IMG/VR virus record: IMGVR_UViG_3300017963_000696
Location: 1-26,137 of that record
Strand: one strand, 5' to 3'
Length of the DNA: 26,137 nt
DNA from: a virus
The notes beneath the pieces were generated by a model. The model was not told where the DNA came from. It did not search any database and was given only the letters and a program-made list of their open reading frames with translations. This document shows positions 14,374 through 21,797 of the stretch, in pieces. Position numbers and translations under genes: made by a program. How positions within the stretch are numbered: position 1 is the stretch's first letter; each line of letters begins with the position of its first letter.

Positions 14374-15024
14374 CTAGATCGGGTTGTCACTCGACAAGAC
14401 TTGCCGACCGTTGATCGTGACTTGGGGTGCTTCAATGTTGATCACGCTTTGCGAAACGATCCGGCAAGCCATGGTCCCCCGCATGGTGCAAACGTTCTCG
14501 GCGCCGTCGTATTCGAATCCGTCGCCCGTCTTCTTGTGACGGAAGACGAGCGAACCCTTCCCGTCTTGCCCGCGCTCGTCGAACGCGATCAAGAAGCTCT
14601 CGGTCTCGATTACGTCGACGTTCGGCGCGTCGTCAGCGTCGATCACTTCGCCTTCCGCGTCGAGTTCGTCGGCGCCCGTCGGGGGTTCGCGCCCGCCCCC
14701 CGGAGCTTCGTTAATCTCTTCGCCGTTCTCGTCGTCGGGAAGCCCCCAATTGCCGGGCGCATAGTACGGATGATCTATGTCGCCCAGATGGAACAAGACG
14801 ACGACTTCCGCGTCGAGCCGCGGAACGAACTTGATCCCGATCCGCTTCTTCCCGCCGCCGCCACCCGGGCAACCAAACGGCCACGCCCAAGCGCTCTCTT
14901 CTTCGATCAGTCCCGGGATCCGAAACTTGACGCGTCCAAGTTTGAGCGGATCGTTTCGCTTGACGACGACGCCGGTATACATGGCGAAATATTTCGCTTC
15001 GCCTTCGGGGTTTTCGAGACTCAC
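14374..15024 (-). CDS. V: Baseplate central spike protein (gpV/gp5-like)
   Basis: The protein is 216 residues long. YTGVVVKRNDPLKLGRVKFRIPGL is the OB-fold opening of gpV/VgrG-type spikes, and EVVVLFHLGDIDHPYYAPGNWG closes that domain. After an acidic Pro/Gly linker comes a beta-strand ladder (FLIAFDERGQDGKGSLVFRHKKTGDGFEYD, then VINIEAPQVTINGRQVL) that would form the trimeric needle. It has no lysozyme domain. The GTG start overlaps the hub stop (GTGA). An ATG 14 codons further in (before YTGVV) is the alternative start. It lies directly after the gpD-like hub, as in P2 and related phages. Confidence 0.88.
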   Translation of the reverse strand: MSLENPEGEAKYFAMYTGVVVKRNDPLKLGRVKFRIPGLIEEESAWAWPFGCPGGGGGKKRIGIKFVPRLDAEVVVLFHLGDIDHPYYAPGNWGLPDDENGEEINEAPGGGREPPTGADELDAEGEVIDADDAPNVDVIETESFLIAFDERGQDGKGSLVFRHKKTGDGFEYDGAENVCTMRGTMACRIVSQSVINIEAPQVTINGRQVLSSDNPI

Positions 15025-16277
15025 TTCTTCTTCTCTTCTTTCCCGCGCGTGTCGCGATACTGGATCGACGTTGCGCCCGTGCGACGATCGACCTTCTCGA
15101 TCGGTTCGAGCTTGTCTTGATCCTTCTTCGCGCCTTTCTTGTTCTTGTCCCCTTGCGCCGCTATGCCTTGCGCCCCGCCGAGACCGCGACCACTGCTCGA
15201 AGCGTTGCGCTTGCACTTGAGAGCAGTCGTGTAAGAGCCAGTAAGCTTGTGCGTTGCCGTGCTCACATAGTAACGCCCCGATAGCTTGTCGCCGATCCCC
15301 TTGACGTGGATCACGCTTTTCGCGAGCAAGTCGGGATCGCCAACGATCGAGAGTGTAAGTTGAACCGTGTTCGCTTGCCCGCGCTTGTATCGACCTTTCG
15401 CGGCTCGGGCTGCCGCCGCGTCGCTCGTTTCGCTCGTCGGGTGCGTCTCGTCGTTGCTCGTGTTCTCGTAACGCTTCGCGGTCGTCTCGCCCGTGCGACG
15501 ATCAACCATTTCGATCACGTCGCCCGCAACCGCGCGATCGCTCGTCGTGTCGTTGTCACCCGTTCCGCTCGTGTCTTTCTTCTTCTTCGGGTCGCGCCCC
15601 TTGTACGTCACGCGCGACGGCTTCTTCGAGATATCGTTCTCGACGTTCCAAGTCAGAATGTCACCGCGCCCGGGATCGGTGAAGTAGATCAGTTCACGGA
15701 TCGGCTGTTGCGCGAAGTCGCGTTCTTTCCAATGGAGCCCCGTGAAGTCGACCCAAAACTCGAAGCCTTCTTTCTGGGCCAAGTGGCGCAAGAATTGAGC
15801 GTCGGAAAGTCGCGCTTGCGTGATCGCTTCAAGTTCGACTTCGGTGTCTTGCACGTCGAGTGCTTCGCCCGTGTAGCCGTTCTCTTCGGCGATCTCGGTC
15901 ACGACTTGCGATCGCGTCTTATTCTCGAAGGTTCGCGACTTCTTCTCGCGATCCATTAGAACGCTCTTCGCGTGCGCTTCGACTTTCAACTGACGCGACC
16001 CCGTAACCTTCTTGATCACAGCTTCGCGCGCGGGCGAGAGTCGATCGGCGTAGCCGAATGCAACGGTCAAGACTTGCCCTTGCGCCCAAAACCCCGTTTC
16101 GAGTTGCGTCAAGTCGTGGTTGTCGACCGTGATCGAAAGCTTGTCGGCCTTCTTCTCGGTGTCTTCGAACGTAAACGAAGTGACACGCGAAGAGACGTCG
16201 ACGCGTTCTGTTGGCTCGCCTTTCTTGCCTCGAGAAGACGCTTTGACGTAGAAGACCGGCGCGCTTCGATCGGTCAC
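15021..16277 (-). CDS. D: Baseplate hub protein (P2 gpD/T4 gp27 family)
   Basis: This 418-residue protein matches the phage late-control gene D family: a beta-barrel start (FTFEDTEKKADKLSITVDNHDL and LTVAFGYAD), then RSQVVTEIAEENGY, DAQFLRHLAQKEGFEFWVD and the second barrel with LHWKERDF. It forms the trimeric hub linking tail tube to spike. A Lys-rich C-terminal extension is present, with two similar stretches, EMVDRRTGETTAKRYENT (about 260) and EKVDRRTGATSIQYRDT (about 395). The GTG start overlaps the LysM gene stop by 4 nt. Confidence 0.92.
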   Translation of the reverse strand: MTDRSAPVFYVKASSRGKKGEPTERVDVSSRVTSFTFEDTEKKADKLSITVDNHDLTQLETGFWAQGQVLTVAFGYADRLSPAREAVIKKVTGSRQLKVEAHAKSVLMDREKKSRTFENKTRSQVVTEIAEENGYTGEALDVQDTEVELEAITQARLSDAQFLRHLAQKEGFEFWVDFTGLHWKERDFAQQPIRELIYFTDPGRGDILTWNVENDISKKPSRVTYKGRDPKKKKDTSGTGDNDTTSDRAVAGDVIEMVDRRTGETTAKRYENTSNDETHPTSETSDAAAARAAKGRYKRGQANTVQLTLSIVGDPDLLAKSVIHVKGIGDKLSGRYYVSTATHKLTGSYTTALKCKRNASSSGRGLGGAQGIAAQGDKNKKGAKKDQDKLEPIEKVDRRTGATSIQYRDTRGKEEKKK

Positions 16278-16615
16278 GTCTCGCGCCTAGCTTCGGAAAG
16301 GATCTCTTCGTTCAGTGTGCGAAGCGACGGAACGAAGAGCGTTTGACCTTCGACGAGCGCGAGCGTCGGATCGTGGATCGGTTCGGGTTGAAAGTCGGCG
16401 ACCACCCACCAAAGACCCGCGGGGCGCTTCATGGGCGAGAAGTAGCGCGACGCGATCGACTGCAACGTCTCGCCGCCGACGACCGTGTGAGTGATATTGT
16501 CGTCGAGCTTGCGGTAAAAGAAGCGTTCGCGCCGTGTGAGGTAGAGTCGCGCAGGCGACTGTCCATCTTCGACGCCTTCGGTGAACGTGTGTCGCGAGAA
16601 TCGTCGGGGGGGCAT
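16274..16615 (-). CDS. LysM-domain baseplate protein (T4 gp53/P2 gpX-like role)
   Basis: The protein is 113 residues long. Residues about 43-96 form a LysM-like unit: H-T-V-V-G-G-E-T-L-Q-S-I-A-S-R-Y-F, a Trp-rich centre (AGLWWVVADFQ) and the closing L-V-E-G-Q-T-L-F-V-P-S-L. In contractile tails such a domain lies next to the hub and anchors the baseplate to peptidoglycan or helps assembly. The frame is open further upstream, but the ATG at 16615, 2 nt after the preceding stop, is the sensible start. With the preceding gene it looks like a split version of the single Afp7-type protein of injection systems. Confidence 0.82.
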   Translation of the reverse strand: MPPRRFSRHTFTEGVEDGQSPARLYLTRRERFFYRKLDDNITHTVVGGETLQSIASRYFSPMKRPAGLWWVVADFQPEPIHDPTLALVEGQTLFVPSLRTLNEEILSEARRET

Positions 16616-16617
16616 AG

Positions 16618-17157
16618 TCAAACCACGCTTTCGCCGATCCCTTCTTCGCCGCCGCGAAACGTTCCGTCGCCGAGAGCTTCGTCGGCAAGAAGCCGAACGT
16701 CTCGGATCTCTTTGATCGTCACGTCGACTTCGAACAGGGTCGGCTGTCCGTCTTTGTTGAAGCGCTTGTGCGTGAACTCGGCCCGATGGATAACGCAAGT
16801 CAGCGCAATGAAGTTCGGCCAGACGAAGAGAAACCGCGTCGGCGATCCGCCGATCACGTCTTGCGATCCGCGTGGCGCATAGAAGAGAGAGAGCAAGAAT
16901 CGCCGCCAAAGAAGAATGTCGACGAGCCGGTTCTTTCCGTCGGCGTATGCGTCAAACTCTAGCTTGAACGTGAATTGATGCGGGTTCGTGTTCTGGTATT
17001 GTTGCGGCTTGTGCGAGAGCCCGAGAACTTCGAGTTCGGTCCAATTGGCTTCGAGGATCTCGTTCAGCTCTTCGGGGTTGTAGATCGCTTCGAAGGTCAG
17101 TCCCCCGCGAAGCTCAGTGAACGACATTCGAAGCGGGGTTGTGACGAAGGTGGACAT
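16618..17157 (-). CDS. Tube-initiator/CIS_tube-like protein
   Basis: The 179-residue protein contains FEAIYNPEELNEILEANWTELEVLGLSHKPQQYQNTNPHQFTFKLEF and FLFVWPNFIALTCVIHRAEFTHKRFNKDGQPTLFEVDVTIKEI. This is the pattern of the N-terminal tube-like domain found in contractile injection system proteins such as Afp7, in which 'FxxNPxxL...PxxLxFxLxF' leads to 'P..F...WG/P..' and 'F...G.P....VxVxxxE'. It would cap or initiate the inner tube at the hub. It directly precedes the LysM gene and follows the tape measure, the expected order. Confidence 0.75.
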   Translation of the reverse strand: MSTFVTTPLRMSFTELRGGLTFEAIYNPEELNEILEANWTELEVLGLSHKPQQYQNTNPHQFTFKLEFDAYADGKNRLVDILLWRRFLLSLFYAPRGSQDVIGGSPTRFLFVWPNFIALTCVIHRAEFTHKRFNKDGQPTLFEVDVTIKEIRDVRLLADEALGDGTFRGGEEGIGESVV

Positions 17158-17163
17158 TTCAGA

Positions 17164-19911
17164 TCACGGTTGCGGGTTGTCGCTCGGGGCGAAGTCGGTT
17201 CCGCTTTCCCCGGCTTTCTTGACGGCTTCGGCGAGAACTTCGCCGTCGACGACGAGTTGAGTTGTCACGGTCGGCGACGGGATCTTGATCCCCTTCACGG
17301 CTGCCGAGACTGAACTCGCGACCTTCTCGATCCCGCCGGCCGTCTCGGCTTGCGCCTTGATCATTTCGGGCGGAAGTGGCGGCCCAATGAATGCGCCCGG
17401 CGCCGCCGGGGCGACTACCGGGCCAGCGGCTAAAGCGGCTTTCGCGGCAACGCCGGCAAGCCCGCCCGTTTGGATCTGTCCCGGTCCCGCCGTGCGAAGT
17501 TGTTTTTGCTTCTCGGCCTTTCGATTGAACGCGGCTTGCTTCGCTGCAACCTTCTTCGCGAGCCCGAGATCCTTCCCTGCAACCGCGGCGAGCGCGTCGA
17601 TCGCGCTCGCGATCCCTGCAACCAGATCCATGATCGCGTTGACGATATCGCCGCCGACACTGATCACAGTCTCGCGCGCTACTTCCCAAGCCTTCCCCCA
17701 TTGTCCAGTCAAGAAGAAGTAGACGAATTGCATTGCGCCCCATACCGCATGCACGACGGCGAGCACGACATTCCACGCTGCCGACATACCGGCCGCAACC
17801 CCGCTAACAATGATCGACGTTAGTGTGATAAACGCGCCGACCATAGCGGTTGCGATCACGAAGACGGCTTGAAGCACAGTCGCGAAGCTTTGCCAGTCCG
17901 AAGTTGCGTCGCCCGCCTTGCCGCTCGAAGCGTCAAGTTGCCGGTTGAACAACTGCAACGCGTCGGCTAGTTGCTTCATTGGCATGCGCAAGAGTTCGAG
18001 AACCGGCTTCACTTCGTTCCATGCGTCAACCGCGACGGTCGTTGCCGTCGTTGCAAACGTCATGATCTGAACTAGCTTCACGAACGCGTCGCCTAGCATC
18101 TTGCCGGCTTGTTCGCCTTTCTTCCCCCACGCGTCGAACTTGCTTGCTGCGTCGTCTGCGTCCGCTTCTTCGCCGAACACGCCGAGACGCTTCCCCAATT
18201 GATCGAGCGCGTTCAGGAACGCGTCGAACGCTGGCTTCGCCGCTTTGATCGTTCCGCGGAATCCCTTCACAAGACCTTCCCAAGCGTTCTTGATCCGCTC
18301 GACGAAGAGAAAGACCTTGATCGCGAAGTTCTTGATCCCTTCGTTCTCGGCCTTGTCTAACTCTTTTTTGACTTCGCCACTAAACCCGCCTTGCGAGAAG
18401 ACTTGCGAGAGCGCTCGAAACCCGAGCTTGATCTTCTCGAAGATGGACACGGCTTTCCCCCCGAGCCCTTCGACTTCTTGAAACGCCGTCACGAACCCGA
18501 GCACGGCGAACGTAAGCGCGCCGAGTGCGGCGATCACGGGAAGGACCGCGAGAAGCACAACGCCGAGAACGATCGCGACGATCTTGATCACAGGGATCAG
18601 CAATGCGATCGCGGCGACGAGCATTGTAACCGCCCCGCCGCCCGTCAAGAACCCGCCGAAGAGAAGCGCCGCCGCGGCAAACGCTTGCTTGACTGGAGTC
18701 GGTGTAGCCTTGATCACTTTGATCAAGAAGTTGAGCCCCTGAATCATGACCGAGATCAGAGGCTTGAACGTTGCCGCGAACCCCTCGCCCGCGACAACCC
18801 CGAGCGTTTCAAGTGATCCCTTGATCAAAGTCTTCTGACCTTCGAAGGTATCGAGCAACGCTTCGCGGAATGCCGCGGCCGTGCCTTTCGCGTCGCCCAT
18901 TTTCTTCCGCATGGCTTCGATCGCCGCTGCGCCCTTATGGACGATCTTCTCGCCTTTGACCATTTCGGTAAAGGTCGCTTTCTGGATCGCATTGAACGCG
19001 AGCAAGCCACGCGCGCCGAACGCTTGCACGACGGCGCGGTTCCGTTCTTTCGCGCTCAAGTCTTCAGTCTTGATCGCGAAGTCGCTCATAATGTCGACGA
19101 TCGATCGCATCTTCTTATCAGCGCCGAAGACTTCAACGCCGACGTCTTCGACCGCTTTCTGAGCGTTCTTGTCGGAGCCGACTCGACGAAGCGATTCGCG
19201 AAGCGCCGTCGCGCTCGAACTCGCGTCGATGTTTCGATTCCGAAGAAGACCCATTGTGATCAGAACGTCGTCGAGATTTTGACCGAACGTTGCGCCCGCC
19301 GCCGCGGCCTTGGACAAGCCGATCGAAAAGTCGCGCGCTTGGAAGTTCGAGAGTTGCGTGATCCGAAGTAGCTTGTCGGTTGTTCCGGCCGCTTCTTCGG
19401 CAGCCATGCCGTAAGCGTTCAACGTACCGACGACGGCTTCGGCGCTTTCGGCGACTCCGAGTTGACCGAGAGAACCCGCCGCGAGATCGAGAACCGGGAT
19501 CAACGTCTTCGTTGAATCGGTCGCGGTCTGGCCGGCGGTTGCGAGAGAGAGCAAACCTTGCGTTGCTTCGTCGGGTGAGAATTGCGTTTCGATCCCTGCT
19601 TGGATCGCCGCTTCTTTCAACGCGTCTAGTTCGGTCGCGGTTGCCTTCGTCACGGCTCCGACGGCCGCGACCGATTGCTCGAATGCGGCATACTTGTTCG
19701 CCATGCCGAAGCCGGCCGCAACGATCCCGAGCCCGGCTCCGACCGCGGCAAGTCCAACCCCCGCCGCGACCATGGCGCCCTGCATGACCGACATGGACTT
19801 CGCCGTCTTGCTCGCCGTCGAGTTGAACGTTCGGTTCACGCGCATCATGACGCCGGACGCCATATCGCGCGCCGTGAAGAGAAAGCCGAGACCGAGTGTG
19901 TTCAACGCCAC
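17164..19911 (-). CDS. Tail tape measure protein
   Basis: The protein is 915 residues long. The TP901-type core lies at about 75-400 ([56 protein letters not shown]). A large hydrophobic zone at about 408-478 has several potential membrane segments. A second helical half and a Pro/Ala-rich C-terminus follow. It sets tail length and may help DNA passage through the inner membrane. At about 0.15 nm per residue the tail would be near 135-140 nm, an estimate from the known rule. The GTG start lies 4 nt after the frameshift-frame stop, with GGTGA 5 nt upstream. Its position directly after the two-frame chaperone is canonical. Confidence 0.95.
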   Translation of the reverse strand: MALNTLGLGFLFTARDMASGVMMRVNRTFNSTASKTAKSMSVMQGAMVAAGVGLAAVGAGLGIVAAGFGMANKYAAFEQSVAAVGAVTKATATELDALKEAAIQAGIETQFSPDEATQGLLSLATAGQTATDSTKTLIPVLDLAAGSLGQLGVAESAEAVVGTLNAYGMAAEEAAGTTDKLLRITQLSNFQARDFSIGLSKAAAAGATFGQNLDDVLITMGLLRNRNIDASSSATALRESLRRVGSDKNAQKAVEDVGVEVFGADKKMRSIVDIMSDFAIKTEDLSAKERNRAVVQAFGARGLLAFNAIQKATFTEMVKGEKIVHKGAAAIEAMRKKMGDAKGTAAAFREALLDTFEGQKTLIKGSLETLGVVAGEGFAATFKPLISVMIQGLNFLIKVIKATPTPVKQAFAAAALLFGGFLTGGGAVTMLVAAIALLIPVIKIVAIVLGVVLLAVLPVIAALGALTFAVLGFVTAFQEVEGLGGKAVSIFEKIKLGFRALSQVFSQGGFSGEVKKELDKAENEGIKNFAIKVFLFVERIKNAWEGLVKGFRGTIKAAKPAFDAFLNALDQLGKRLGVFGEEADADDAASKFDAWGKKGEQAGKMLGDAFVKLVQIMTFATTATTVAVDAWNEVKPVLELLRMPMKQLADALQLFNRQLDASSGKAGDATSDWQSFATVLQAVFVIATAMVGAFITLTSIIVSGVAAGMSAAWNVVLAVVHAVWGAMQFVYFFLTGQWGKAWEVARETVISVGGDIVNAIMDLVAGIASAIDALAAVAGKDLGLAKKVAAKQAAFNRKAEKQKQLRTAGPGQIQTGGLAGVAAKAALAAGPVVAPAAPGAFIGPPLPPEMIKAQAETAGGIEKVASSVSAAVKGIKIPSPTVTTQLVVDGEVLAEAVKKAGESGTDFAPSDNPQP

Positions 19912-19915
19912 GCGT

Positions 19916-21060
19916 TCACCGTTTCTTCGCCGCGCTTCGTAGCGCGTTTGCTTCGCTTCTTCGGTGCGACGAAAGTTCGTCGTAAAAGAATTGAAGTCGC
20001 TCGATCGGAAGTTCCCATATGTCCGTCATGGTCAAGCCCAACCCGGACCCGCCGTGTTGAGTATAGAGCAACTCGAACACGAGACTCCAGAAGTCGTCTA
20101 AGTCGAAGCTTCCGAAGAGCGCTTCGACCATGTGATCGCGTGGCGTTGTTTCGTCGTCGTCTTCGTCTACCTCTCGGGGAAAAAGAAGTTCTTGTCGAAA
20201 GGGAGTTCGATTTCCTGAAGCTCCCCGCAGTCTGGACACTCGATCTCGATCACGGTCTCGACGCCGCAATCGTGCTCGTCGAAGCGCGCGATCAATCTGC
20301 TGAGATCGGGAAGATCCGCGTCTTCGAAAAACTCGATCAAGCCTTCGTTATGCTTGCCGGCCTCGATTCCGTCGACGCCGATCACGCGAGCCATGATCGC
20401 CTGGATCAAGTTGTTCGACTTGTCCGTCTTCGTCTTGCGTCGGTCTCGTCGGTTCTGTCGACGGATCCGTTCGGTTCGTTGCTCGGTCTCGCCTGTCGGC
20501 AACCGGAAGTGAACGAGCTTCCCGGTATCGGGAACGATCTCGAACTTCGGTCGCGGGGGGCGCCGGCCTTCCATTCGCGCGAGTTCGATCGCGTCTTCTG
20601 AAGTCGGAAGCGCTCGACGCTCTTCGGTGCCCGGCATGACGACCGAGAACTCGTTCTTGCCAGCGCGAAGCTTCTCGCGTGACTCGTCGCAAAGATCCTT
20701 CACGGGAAGATCGTCGAGATCGATTTCCCACTCGAAGCGCGAACCGCACGCGGGGCGGTTTGAACACTGGACCTTGAACCCGTATTCCGTCGTTCCCGCA
20801 CCCGCGATCCGAACTTGGATCAAGGCATAGGTTCGATCCCCTTGGAGCACCTTCCCCCAATTGGGGAAACCGTCGGGGCGAATGGCCCCGTTTGAGTAGA
20901 CGCCGGGCTCGACCGTCTCTTCCCAGCATGCGCCGAGAATGTGATCGATCATGGTTCCCTGACGCGCGATCGTCTGGTCGGTGAGAAACCGGCCGTCGCG
21001 ACCCTTCAACCCTCTGACCTTCCCAACTAACCCGGACGGGCATTCGATTTCGATCGGCAT
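19916..21060 (-). CDS. Frameshift fusion of the tail assembly protein
   Basis: This is the predicted -1 frameshift product: residues 1-295 of the 20167-21060 protein, then 86 residues read in the -1 frame to the TGA at 19916-19918, 381 residues in all. The added part begins [22 protein letters not shown] and contains [16 protein letters not shown] and the chaperone-like ending [26 protein letters not shown], similar in style to the T part of lambda gpG-T or P2 E'. Independent translation from the ATG at 20131 (71 aa) is possible, but no Shine-Dalgarno precedes it. Such extensions bind the tape measure and tube subunits during assembly. Confidence 0.72.
20167..21060 (-). CDS. T4 gp26-like tail/baseplate assembly protein with zinc ribbon
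   Basis: The protein is 297 residues long. It carries two Cys clusters: [26 protein letters not shown] (about 94-119) and [15 protein letters not shown] (about 273-287), the second a zinc-ribbon knuckle. The ending [10 protein letters not shown] mirrors the 'FFWP' tail of the T4 gp26-like hub/assembly family seen in many myoviruses, and [15 protein letters not shown] and [24 protein letters not shown] also fit. It is probably the tail assembly chaperone. A putative leaderless promoter lies directly upstream, and a slippery heptamer lies two codons before the TAG. Confidence 0.75.
   Translation of the reverse strand: MPIEIECPSGLVGKVRGLKGRDGRFLTDQTIARQGTMIDHILGACWEETVEPGVYSNGAIRPDGFPNWGKVLQGDRTYALIQVRIAGAGTTEYGFKVQCSNRPACGSRFEWEIDLDDLPVKDLCDESREKLRAGKNEFSVVMPGTEERRALPTSEDAIELARMEGRRPPRPKFEIVPDTGKLVHFRLPTGETEQRTERIRRQNRRDRRKTKTDKSNNLIQAIMARVIGVDGIEAGKHNEGLIEFFEDADLPDLSRLIARFDEHDCGVETVIEIECPDCGELQEIELPFDKNFFFPER
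20176..20182 (-). promoter_or_regulatory. -1 programmed ribosomal frameshift site
   Basis: On the minus strand the zero-frame codons read TTT TTC CCC GAG AGG TAG. The heptamer T-TTC-CCC (TTTCCCC) matches the rule X-XXY-YYZ. After a -1 slip both tRNAs re-pair (TTC to TTT for Phe, CCC to CCC for Pro). The -1 frame then stays open to 19916. I see no strong stimulatory hairpin just downstream. Confidence 0.75.
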
Positions 21061-21067
21061 GGCCCGA

Positions 21068-21076
21068 AGCGTATCA
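21068..21076 (-). promoter_or_regulatory. Putative leaderless extended -10 promoter for the assembly/tape-measure unit
   Basis: On the minus strand TGA-TACGCT forms an extended -10 (box at 21068-21073) lying exactly 7 nt before the ATG at 21060, the same distance seen for the plus-strand genes at 435 and 25537. No Shine-Dalgarno is present, and no good -35 was found at 16-18 nt. It follows a strong terminator, which makes a restart of transcription here sensible. Confidence 0.45.
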
Positions 21077-21197
21077 CAAGCCGTCCAGGCCGGGCGCTGA
21101 CGCGTTTTCGGTCCACGGTCCGACCCGTGACCCGTGCCGGAGAAAACGGCCGAGAGAGCCCGTCCTAGCGGCCTCGAGCAGCCGGCGCGCTCGGGTC

Positions 21198-21242
21198 AAA
21201 AACCACGCGACCCCGCCGCCCGTGCTCGGGGCGGGGGGTCGC
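21198..21242 (-). terminator. Intrinsic terminator after the tail tube gene
   Basis: GCGACCCC (21207-21214) pairs with GGGGTCGC (21235-21242). Above a one-base bulge, CCGCCC (21216-21221) pairs with GGGCGG (21229-21234), closing a 7-nt loop. The 14-bp stem is followed on the minus strand by GTGG and then five Ts (21198-21202). This is the best classical terminator in the window and lies 56 nt past the tube stop codon. It could keep sheath and tube transcripts abundant compared with the downstream genes. Confidence 0.75.
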
Positions 21243-21298
21243 TCGTGTCCATCTTCGACGCGCTCGGGCTCGGTCTCACGCGTCGCGGGACGCGCCGA

Positions 21299-21757
21299 TC
21301 ACGTCTCGCGATCGAAAGCCTTGAACGTGAGCGTCACGTTCTCGATCACGTTCTCGTCGGCTTCGTTGTCCCATTCGCCGGCCGTGAATTTCGTCGGCCA
21401 TGCGCGGTAGAGATTCCAGCGTCGGATCTCGGAGCCGTCGCGCGCTTGCTGAATGATATCGAGATTGCGCTCGAACTCGGGCTCGACAAGCCCGGTATTG
21501 TTCACCGCGTCGGCCGTCTCTTTGAACCAGTCCCAAAGATCGTTGTCGTCGGTCGCGCCGCGTTCGAGCGTAACGTCGGTGAACGACACGCGTCCGGGTG
21601 ACTTGTCGGGCGAAAGCGTCCCGCCTTCCGAGTGTTCGATCTTCGCGATCTCCGCGCTCAACTCGGAGCACTTCTGAAAGCCCGCATAGGCAACGCCGTC
21701 GATCTCGACCAGAAACTTGAACTTCTTGTGAAACGTTCGGGGGGTTCCGAGCACCAT
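21299..21757 (-). CDS. Tail tube protein (T4 gp19-like)
   Basis: This 152-residue protein is of typical tube-subunit length. Family features are the opening [40 protein letters not shown], the central [31 protein letters not shown] and the closing [15 protein letters not shown]. It stacks as hexameric rings inside the sheath. The ATG at 21757 has AAAGGG 8-13 nt upstream; the open frame extends further, but those residues are Arg/Ser-rich shadow. It follows the sheath gene by 40 nt and is followed by a strong terminator. Confidence 0.93.
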   Translation of the reverse strand: MVLGTPRTFHKKFKFLVEIDGVAYAGFQKCSELSAEIAKIEHSEGGTLSPDKSPGRVSFTDVTLERGATDDNDLWDWFKETADAVNNTGLVEPEFERNLDIIQQARDGSEIRRWNLYRAWPTKFTAGEWDNEADENVIENVTLTFKAFDRET

Positions 21758-21797
21758 GATCGTGTCCCTTTCTCTCTCTTCTGATCTCTTCGACGGG

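Larger units (their letters stand above)
21061..21298. other. Structured 238-bp gap inside the tail operon
   Basis: The gap between tube and assembly protein is by far the longest inside the operon and holds no convincing gene. In transcription order it contains: a 6-bp hairpin CGCGTC-CCGC-GACGCG just after the tube stop; the strong terminator at 21198-21242; a second structured element, with outer arms CGTTTTC (21103-21109)/GAAAACG (21142-21148) and an inner bulged stem GGTC-ACGG (21110-21118)/CCGT-GACC (21125-21132); and the -10 box next to the following ATG. Confidence 0.6.

Noticed and set aside
13217-14377. A 386-codon plus-strand frame across the gp25-like and unknown genes
   Set aside because: It is Arg/Asp/His-rich and crosses two well-supported minus-strand genes and the hairpin between them. 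It is a compositional shadow.
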